Notes under the pieces: generated by a model
What the model saw: the letters and a program-made list of their open reading frames with translations, nothing else
Database searches by the model: none
What the model was told of the DNA's origin: nothing
Shown here: positions 55,164 through 61,736 of the stretch, piece after piece
Layout: the number at the start of each line of letters is the position of its first letter
How positions within the stretch are numbered: the first letter of the stretch is position 1
Source: JAFEDN01 sp963697455
GTDB taxonomy: Bacteria > Pseudomonadota > Gammaproteobacteria > Coxiellales > Coxiellaceae
Direction: 5' to 3'
Assembly (NCBI GenBank): GCA_963697455.1
Contig: CAVOOI010000017.1
Span: 62,001 to 126,000, forward strand
DNA: 64,000 nt
Program-made: the position numbers and the translations under genes

Positions 55164-56696
55164 CTAGCCATGGGATAACAAAGCGCATTGAGAGTTATCT
55201 CCAGACGCAACTTTAGAGCTTGTAGATCCGGTGGGGGTTGGTTTCGGAAGGGGGCGGAACAGGGAGTTGGGATGAAGCGCGAGACTAGTTGGCGGCGTCG
55301 CGCGTTCCGGCGACTGACTCGCAGGAGACTTTGATAATTCCGGATGCGGTTTGGGTACCTGATAGTTCCGCTGACTTAGAAAGAGCACCAACCATCTAAG
55401 CAGATTCGATATGGGGCTAAGTAAAAGAACAGGGGCAGTGGGAGTGGAAATAGGCCAATTAACTGAATGGCTACTGGATTCCTCGTGCAAATTGGCCTTC
55501 TTTCTGGAAGCAGTTTTATTAACAACAAGAATTTTATTACCTCTTTTATTGAATCGGCCCCGAGTAAGCAAACAAAGTTCGTCATCTGAATATTCGGCAT
55601 ACTTGATTATGAAACGTTGCATAGCGCGCGCGGAGTGTATATACGCTTTTTGGATTAGGAATAAACCATGGGCGCTTGTTCTCAATACATCTTTTATTAA
55701 AAATTTAAAAACCGGATTTTCCAAATCAGCTGCCGTTACTTTATTGTCAAACCACCTGGTGAAAGCTTTAGCATTGGAGGTTATAGCGAATGTAAAAAGT
55801 AAACCAATAAAGGGTCTCTTCTTGTATTTAAAATCGGGGGAAAATGTGGAAAGTTTACAGGCTAAAAAAAACTCTTTGACTGTGAACGTAGTTTCATCAA
55901 AAGCGGCCTCTAGCTCCGACTCACTCAGGCGGCCTAAAATACCTGCATCCTGGCATTGGGTCAGAACTTTAAGCGTATTTTTAGCGCCGCTATTCATTTC
56001 CGCGTCTAGAATTTTTTTTGCAATTTTTTCTTCTTTAGAATAGTCCCAACCTGTCCTCAGGCTTTCAAGCGTTATTGGGGGCGCTGGGGATCTCCGAGAT
56101 GTCTTGGCTTTTTTGGCTCTCTCGGTTTTCTTGGATTTTCCTTTAACTTCTTCGGGCAATCCTCGTTTTCGGGTGGGGTGGGCTTCTATCGCTATGGGGA
56201 TATTGTGAAAGAGAATTTTCTCTATATCTGCAGGTGAATACCGGCCACAGTCTATCAGAAAGCTCATCACCCTCAGCTCGCAATTTTGCTGATGAGCCTT
56301 AAGCAATAAAGTATCCCCATTATGATTGGTGCGGATAACCTCTCTTAATAACTTAACACAAGCAAAATTTTTGCTCTCTATATCCCTGGATATTTTTGTT
56401 CCAAGCCAGCTAATAAAATAGGTTATCTTTTTAGGCATTAGATTATGAAGAAATAAAATAAAAGGGTTCCCGTTTAAAATAAAGATGGGGTACAGTAGGG
56501 ATGCTTTAAAAGCAATCAGGACTTCTTCGGCGGTCACATTGATTTTTGACAGTGCTTCGAGCAATTCCGCGCTGGACATTTCGGCATTAATTTTGCCTAT
56601 TCTAAATTTCGCTAAAACTTCGCCGGCTTTTTTTAAATCATCGTCTGAAAGAATTAGCGAATGTACTTCTAATTCATTCGGATCGAGTTTTTTCAT
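55164..56696 (-). CDS. Orphan protein with internal duplication and basic linker (effector candidate)
   Basis: 510 aa, no signal peptide. Residues 41-163 and 258-378 are two copies of one domain of about 121 residues; matching landmarks are SAELLEAL/ESELEAAF, TAEEVLIAFKAS/TVKEFFLACKLS, CVKLLREVIRTNHNG/FKFLIKDVLRTSAHG and FLIDCGRYSPADIEKIL/FIIKYAEYSDDELCLL. Between them residues 176-202 are very basic (RKRGLPEEVKGKSKK, ERAKKAKTSRR), like a bipartite nuclear localisation signal. The last 100 residues are Pro/Ser-rich. A PmrA-box-like tandem repeat lies 45 bp upstream. I recognise no family. Confidence 0.65.
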   Translation of the reverse strand: MKKLDPNELEVHSLILSDDDLKKAGEVLAKFRIGKINAEMSSAELLEALSKINVTAEEVLIAFKASLLYPIFILNGNPFILFLHNLMPKKITYFISWLGTKISRDIESKNFACVKLLREVIRTNHNGDTLLLKAHQQNCELRVMSFLIDCGRYSPADIEKILFHNIPIAIEAHPTRKRGLPEEVKGKSKKTERAKKAKTSRRSPAPPITLESLRTGWDYSKEEKIAKKILDAEMNSGAKNTLKVLTQCQDAGILGRLSESELEAAFDETTFTVKEFFLACKLSTFSPDFKYKKRPFIGLLFTFAITSNAKAFTRWFDNKVTAADLENPVFKFLIKDVLRTSAHGLFLIQKAYIHSARAMQRFIIKYAEYSDDELCLLTRGRFNKRGNKILVVNKTASRKKANLHEESSSHSVNWPISTPTAPVLLLSPISNLLRWLVLFLSQRNYQVPKPHPELSKSPASQSPERATPPTSLALHPNSLFRPLPKPTPTGSTSSKVASGDNSQCALLSHG

Positions 56697-56741
56697 ACAT
56701 TTTTCTCCTTCTTTTGGCTTTTTATTAATAAATAATCTACA

Positions 56742-56761
56742 AATATTAAAATAATATTAGT
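56742..56761 (-). promoter_or_regulatory. PmrA-box-like tandem repeat upstream of the 510-aa gene
   Basis: Read on the minus strand, ACTAATATT-AT-TTTAATATT gives two 9-mers separated by 2 bp. The half-site I recall for PmrA in Legionella and Coxiella is cTTAATatT in the same 9-2-9 spacing; the match is 15 of 18. It lies 45 bp before the ATG. The 56697-57052 gap holds this box, the box for the divergent gene, and no small gene I can support. Confidence 0.5.
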
Positions 56762-56972
56762 CTATTTAGAAGATGAATTCAATACTCAAAGCGATTAGGT
56801 TTTCGGTGTTATAGCGTCCAGTGACCTATGAGACTTACTGGATAAATGAATCTGGTTCACAATTCAAGATTTGACCCTGCCAACTCCGCGATAAGCATTA
56901 AATATATATCTGACCGAACTAAACGTACACATGCTTGCCTGGAATTAAATTTATTCTATTGATAATTTTTTT

Positions 56973-56992
56973 TTTAACATTTCTTTAATATT
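56973..56992 (+). promoter_or_regulatory. PmrA-box-like tandem repeat upstream of the 764-aa gene
   Basis: TTTAACATT-TC-TTTAATATT, a 9-2-9 tandem with 15 of 18 matches to the recalled PmrA half-site. A possible -10 box TATAAA lies at 57011-57016. The box ends 60 bp before the ATG, exactly the distance seen for the paralogue at 59782. Confidence 0.55.
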
Positions 56993-57052
56993 CTTTCATT
57001 ATGCTTTCCCTATAAAGTTTCTAATCAGTAAAAATAAAATTGTGAGCAGCAT

Positions 57053-59347
57053 ATGAAGACCACAAAAGATCAATTAGCGCAAATAAGGGTTTTTGTTAAT
57101 AAGAATAAACCTAAAAATCAGCATAGAGAGACCTTTAGAAGTTATATAAAACCAATGGGTACTGAACTCTATTGGGAAGAGAAGAATTCTCTTAACGAAG
57201 AACAAAAGCAATCCAATATTAGAAATCTTTGGTCAGACCTTTTTCGCGGCGCTATGCTCAATAACAAATCTCTCGCAGTTTTCAAATCATGGCTAGATTG
57301 GTTGGCTAATATGAAAGATGAGAGAGCACATTATTTGTCAATTCAAGATCAATTAGCTAGAAAATTTATAAAGGAAAAAAGCTTAGAATTAAATGAACAT
57401 TACACAGAATTGTTTCCCTTTAATATAGTGAATCTTGCCAATAGTGTCACTTCACCTAACAAACTAAAGCAACCTAGAGAAGAGTTACAAATAGATCTAT
57501 TTAATTTATTTCTACAAAGAATATTTTCAAGTAAGAACTATGACCAACTTGTTTCTCAATTCAAACAAGGAATTGGCGTTATGAGTGACGAATTATGGGG
57601 AGCTTGGAGATGTGGATTACATTCATTAGGTGGCTCTGCTGATCATGATGGTTTAAAAACCCAAATATATGAATATCATAATACTTTATATGGACGAGGC
57701 TACCCATTCAGTTATCAATACAGCCTAACTTTATCTTCGAGCTCATCATCCAACTTATCTGATATATTACCTGAAGATTCTGCATTTTCAAAATCCGATT
57801 CAAAGGAAAGTCAAACTCCGGTTGAGGGAGGAAAAGTTCAAATTGCACCCAGCGGCTTGTTGCAATTGACTGCAAAAGGCCGGAAAATTATTGAAATTGG
57901 CGGAACTTGGAGCGTTACTGCCCATTTAATATCAGACTCCAAAGTTCCATTAAGCTTCTCAGGATTTAAACAAACAGTTGAATCCGAGCAAAAAGAATTA
58001 GAAGATGAATTCAAGGGTATAACAAACAAGAGTATAGCGAACGAGGGAAAGTTTCCATCCTGTGCCTGGCTCAGGAGTATAGCGAACAAGATGATAGCGA
58101 AGCCAACCTTAGAAGATAATTATAAAGAATTTCTGGTCAAGGCTTCTACTAACAGCGTCATTTCTGAAACATTTAATGACATTCGCTTAATTATTAAATC
58201 CGTGGATGACATCAAAAAAATCCCCAACTTATCCTTAAGAAGCTATAATGAAGCGCTTATTGAAATGAGGGAGTTTTTGAAAAACCCTGAGACAAGCGAT
58301 GCGAAAAAAATTCAGGATAACGTTTCTCATTTATTCAGATTACTCATGCTGCACAAACAAAGAGCGCTTGCGGAAAAAGCGATTGAGAAATTTAAAGATC
58401 TCAAGGCTGATCATCCGTTACAGAAAAAGTTTTGTGATATCAATTTTCTTTACCTTGATAGAATGACCAACAGTAATCATGGCAAATATTTTGATTTGCT
58501 CGGCATCATGAATGATCTTGATAAATATTTAGATAACTTTTCCCTTGATGGCATTGATAGCAAACAGTCAGATTCTCCAGAACCGAGATTAATTGAAGGT
58601 GATGATTTCTCCGAGGTTACACTCGCCCCAGAAGAAATTTATTTTAAAATTTCAGACTTTGCAGATTCAGAAGCAAAGGTAAAGGAGTTAGGTATTGAAT
58701 ACACTCTTATAAATAAAGAAGGCAAGAAAATAACCGATACAATTACTCAACAGGAATTAAAACTCGATCCATCTGGTGATAGACAAACTTTACAGACCAG
58801 AATTTTGAAAATCATATCAATAAGAAAACAAATTAGCACCACTCCAGAAGAAGATTTAGTTAATGAATTTGACAAAACTATCGAAAAGCTCAGCATAATT
58901 GATCAACAAATTGCAAAAAATTCGCAAATGAAAAACTACAAATTTTTACGTAATATAGTGGATGATTGCTTTGCAAATTATAGAGAACAATTGAAAATCT
59001 CCCTAGAGACTTCAACGAGCCAGTCAAGAGCTTTTTACTGTAAAGAAATAACCGACCTAGACAGCTCATGGAATGAAATAAGATCATTTTTTGCTAATAC
59101 ACAACCACAAGCTTATATTCAAGCAGTTTTCTCGCTCATAAAAAATGAGCAACAGCCCGCGAACTTAAGATATACTTTAATTAACGCTCTTGTCGATAAT
59201 TATCCAGGGTTTACAGAACAATTTTGTGTATATGAATCCAATCAAGCTCTTACAAAAAATCAATGCTCTTTCTTTAAACAAAAACCTCATCATAGCCATA
59301 AAACCGCATCCATATATAAATTCAACCTCATATGTAATATTATCTAA
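57053..59347 (+). CDS. Large orphan protein, paralogue 1 of a pair (effector candidate)
   Basis: 764 aa, mostly helical, no signal peptide or membrane segment. It shares its full length with the 612-aa protein at 59782: N-terminal NLWSDLFRGAMLNNKSL and FKSWLDWLANMKDE, middle YGRGYPFSYQ, GPSGL-type IAPSGLLQLTAKGRKIIEIGGT, then a strongly conserved helical block (VSHLFRLLMLHKQRALAEKA, FCDINFLYLDRMTN) and a C-terminal NQCSFFKQKPHH. It has an extra acidic insert of about 100 residues near 500-600 and a small insert near 325-345 flanked by a 15-base direct repeat. Family unknown. Confidence 0.65.
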   Translation: MKTTKDQLAQIRVFVNKNKPKNQHRETFRSYIKPMGTELYWEEKNSLNEEQKQSNIRNLWSDLFRGAMLNNKSLAVFKSWLDWLANMKDERAHYLSIQDQLARKFIKEKSLELNEHYTELFPFNIVNLANSVTSPNKLKQPREELQIDLFNLFLQRIFSSKNYDQLVSQFKQGIGVMSDELWGAWRCGLHSLGGSADHDGLKTQIYEYHNTLYGRGYPFSYQYSLTLSSSSSSNLSDILPEDSAFSKSDSKESQTPVEGGKVQIAPSGLLQLTAKGRKIIEIGGTWSVTAHLISDSKVPLSFSGFKQTVESEQKELEDEFKGITNKSIANEGKFPSCAWLRSIANKMIAKPTLEDNYKEFLVKASTNSVISETFNDIRLIIKSVDDIKKIPNLSLRSYNEALIEMREFLKNPETSDAKKIQDNVSHLFRLLMLHKQRALAEKAIEKFKDLKADHPLQKKFCDINFLYLDRMTNSNHGKYFDLLGIMNDLDKYLDNFSLDGIDSKQSDSPEPRLIEGDDFSEVTLAPEEIYFKISDFADSEAKVKELGIEYTLINKEGKKITDTITQQELKLDPSGDRQTLQTRILKIISIRKQISTTPEEDLVNEFDKTIEKLSIIDQQIAKNSQMKNYKFLRNIVDDCFANYREQLKISLETSTSQSRAFYCKEITDLDSSWNEIRSFFANTQPQAYIQAVFSLIKNEQQPANLRYTLINALVDNYPGFTEQFCVYESNQALTKNQCSFFKQKPHHSHKTASIYKFNLICNII

Positions 59348-59781
59348 AATAAATAGTCGTTTCACGAGAGCCAACTTATTTCTCGTACCTATGGTGCGAG
59401 TTTTACATTGCCACGATACGTCTCGTAAAATGACCTCATTCACCATAAACTAGCAGCTGAAAAACCTTGCGTCACCGAGAAAGTGGCGTGCAGGTCATCC
59501 CCTAACTCCGCCGATCCTTGGCGTACTGCCACCCGACTAGATGTACATTTGTCTATCTGAAGCGCTGACACCCGCGGTTTGCGGGGTATCAAATTGATCA
59601 GCCTTGTCTAAAATATTAATTTTTACAAAGACTTAATTCAGATTAACACCCCTCTCTTTTGATGCCATCTATCTAAAATTTATCCAATAATCGATCATTT
59701 TTTAACATTCCGTTAATAATATTGGCTTATGCTTAAGCACTAATTTTATTAACCAATAAAAAACCAAAGATACTGACGAAT
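59348..59781. other. Non-coding gap between the paralogues
   Basis: These 434 bases hold the regulatory repeat at 59701-59720 and a few short inverted words (CTCGTACC...GGTGCGAG near 59380) but no reading frame I can support. The first part may be the decayed 3' remains of older DNA; I see no transposase or RNA gene in it. Confidence 0.4.
59701..59720 (+). promoter_or_regulatory. PmrA-box-like tandem repeat upstream of the 612-aa gene
   Basis: TTTAACATT-CC-GTTAATAAT, a 9-2-9 tandem with 14 of 18 matches to the recalled PmrA half-site. It ends 61 bp before ATG 59782. The surrounding 45 bases, including TTATGCTT downstream, are conserved with the region before 57053. Confidence 0.55.
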
Positions 59782-61620
59782 ATGAAAACAATAACCACAG
59801 AAACCCAGTTGAAACAGGTAAAGGAATTCCGTAAAAAATGTAATCAATTTACCCAAGTCCCCCTTCCATCGTATACAAGGATCATGGATGGCAAAGATTT
59901 ATACTGGGAATGGCCGCTTAGGGCGCCACCAATTGAACAAGAGAACGTAAAAACGCTTTGGAAAGATCTTTTTCGCAACTCTATTCTCTTGAATAACAAG
60001 ACTCGGAATATTTTCAAAATGTGGATAGATTGGTTAACAAATATTAAGGATGAAACCCTCCCCTACTTATCTGCAGAAGATATCAATGCTCGAAAATGTA
60101 TTCATAAAAATAAAACGGTGACCCATCCTCAGCCTTTTTCTACTCCTCTCCTTAACTCTTCTTTTGAACTTGAATTATTTACCCTATTTTTAAAGAGAGA
60201 ATTCTGCCAAAATTATAAGAGAACTGTTACCCAGTTCATACAAGGCATTGGCAACCATATTGATATTATATGGGGAATTTCCCAAAATATGCAGTTTTTA
60301 GAAAGTGCTGCACTTCAATATTTATCACCCAAAGAGCCATCTACGCATTTGTATGTGCATAATGCAACAACATATGGACGAGGAAATCCATTTTACTACG
60401 AAGGCGGCAGTAGTGCTCCTGTCGATGAGGAAGAAGTCGAAGCAAATATATCTGAGAAGATTGCAATAGGCCCTAGCGGATTAGTTGAACTGAATGATAA
60501 AGGTTGGAAAATTAGAGAGATTGGCGGGACATCAACCGTTACGGAACGCTTAACCTCCCCAGAAACAAAATCATCTTTGGATCTTGCAGAATTTAAAACC
60601 TTAATCAAAGGCGAGCAAGCAGCTTTAGAAGCTGAATTCAAAACCAACAGCGAAACCTTAATAGAGAATTATAAAAAATCTAGAACTCAAATTTCTACAA
60701 ACAATGTCAATGTCGAGACACTCAATGATATTCGATTAGTGATTAAATACTTAGATGCTATTAAAAAAATCTCTAATTTATCGTTACAAAGTTATAACGA
60801 AGTGCTAGTGGAAATGAGTGAATTTTTAAAAGATCCCCAGAAAATACCTGCCGCAAAAATTCAAGACAGCGTTTCTCATTTATTCAAATTACTGATGATG
60901 CATAAACAAAGAGCACTTGCAGAAAAATCGATTGAAAAATTTAAAGATTTCAAAGCCGACCACCCATTACGACGAAAATTTGGTGATATCAATTTTCTCT
61001 ACCTTGATAAATTGACCAACAATAACTATGGGAAATATTATGACCTGCTCGGAATCATGGCAGATCTTGATAAAAATTTAGATAATTTTCCCGAGTTAAA
61101 GGCAAAAAATGGATCAATTAGCGGCAACCTAAATGATTTAGCCTGCGAATTTGACAAAACCATCAAAAAGCTAAGCATAATTGATCAACAAATTACAAAA
61201 AATTCGCAAATGGAAGGATTAAAATTTTTACGCGATAGAGTGGACGTTTGCTTTGAAAACTATAGAGAACAATTGAAAACCTCTGAGGAAAAGTCAGATT
61301 GTCCAGACTGGGAAGAATTAACTGACCTAGACACTTTCTGGAATGAAACAATAAGAAAATCCTTTTCTTATGGAGACTCAGAAAATTACATTCAAGCAGT
61401 TTATTCGCTATTCGATAATGAATTTTTTCTAAAGCAGAATAAATTAAGAGATAATTTGTATCAAGATCTTTTCAATAATTACCCACCGTTTAAAGAATAT
61501 TTGCAGGCGAAAACCAGCAAAATTCTTACGAACAATCAATCTTCTTTGTTTAAGAAAAAACCTCATTTTGATTATGCATCTGAGAAATTTTATAGATCCA
61601 TCATAAATAATACTATCTAA
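59782..61620 (+). CDS. Large orphan protein, paralogue 2 of a pair (effector candidate)
   Basis: 612 aa, paralogous to the 764-aa protein upstream over its whole length but without the acidic insert. Landmarks are TLWKDLFRNSILLNNKT, FKMWIDWLTNIKDE, TYGRGNPFYYE, IAIGPSGLVELNDKGWKIRE, VSHLFKLLMMHKQRALAEKS, FGDINFLYLDKLTNNNYGKY and NQSSLFKKKPHF near the end. Predicted helical and soluble. Tandem duplication followed by divergence is common in effector families. I do not recognise a known domain. Confidence 0.65.
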   Translation: MKTITTETQLKQVKEFRKKCNQFTQVPLPSYTRIMDGKDLYWEWPLRAPPIEQENVKTLWKDLFRNSILLNNKTRNIFKMWIDWLTNIKDETLPYLSAEDINARKCIHKNKTVTHPQPFSTPLLNSSFELELFTLFLKREFCQNYKRTVTQFIQGIGNHIDIIWGISQNMQFLESAALQYLSPKEPSTHLYVHNATTYGRGNPFYYEGGSSAPVDEEEVEANISEKIAIGPSGLVELNDKGWKIREIGGTSTVTERLTSPETKSSLDLAEFKTLIKGEQAALEAEFKTNSETLIENYKKSRTQISTNNVNVETLNDIRLVIKYLDAIKKISNLSLQSYNEVLVEMSEFLKDPQKIPAAKIQDSVSHLFKLLMMHKQRALAEKSIEKFKDFKADHPLRRKFGDINFLYLDKLTNNNYGKYYDLLGIMADLDKNLDNFPELKAKNGSISGNLNDLACEFDKTIKKLSIIDQQITKNSQMEGLKFLRDRVDVCFENYREQLKTSEEKSDCPDWEELTDLDTFWNETIRKSFSYGDSENYIQAVYSLFDNEFFLKQNKLRDNLYQDLFNNYPPFKEYLQAKTSKILTNNQSSLFKKKPHFDYASEKFYRSIINNTI

Positions 61621-61643
61621 ATCAAATATAGCCTGTTGACAAT

Positions 61644-61732
61644 TGTCATTGCGAGCGCGTTAGCGAAGCAATCCAGCTCGCACTTCGGATAATATTTTGT
61701 ACTGGATTGCTTCACTTGCGTTCGCAATGACA
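61644..61732. repeat. Palindromic ATTGCGAG/CGAAGCAATCC dispersed element
   Basis: The left arm (61644-61676) starts TGTCATTGCGAGCGCG and ends GCGAAGCAATCCAG; the right arm (61702-61732) is its imperfect reverse complement CTGGATTGCTTC...GCAATGACA. Repeats of this type are scattered through many intracellular and environmental proteobacterial genomes. It lies between the convergent 612-aa gene and polA and may also act as a bidirectional transcription stop. Confidence 0.75.
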
Positions 61733-61736
61733 TTTG

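Noticed and set aside
55411..56043. A 210-residue open frame on the plus strand opposite the 510-aa gene
   Set aside because: It lies wholly inside the opposite strand of a better gene with duplicated domains, has no RBS or recognisable motif, and its composition is that of an antisense shadow.
58022..58101. A mobile insertion in the 764-aa gene marked by a repeated AGTATAGCGAAC word
   Set aside because: The duplicated word is short and the insert is in frame; a local tandem duplication explains it without a mobile element.
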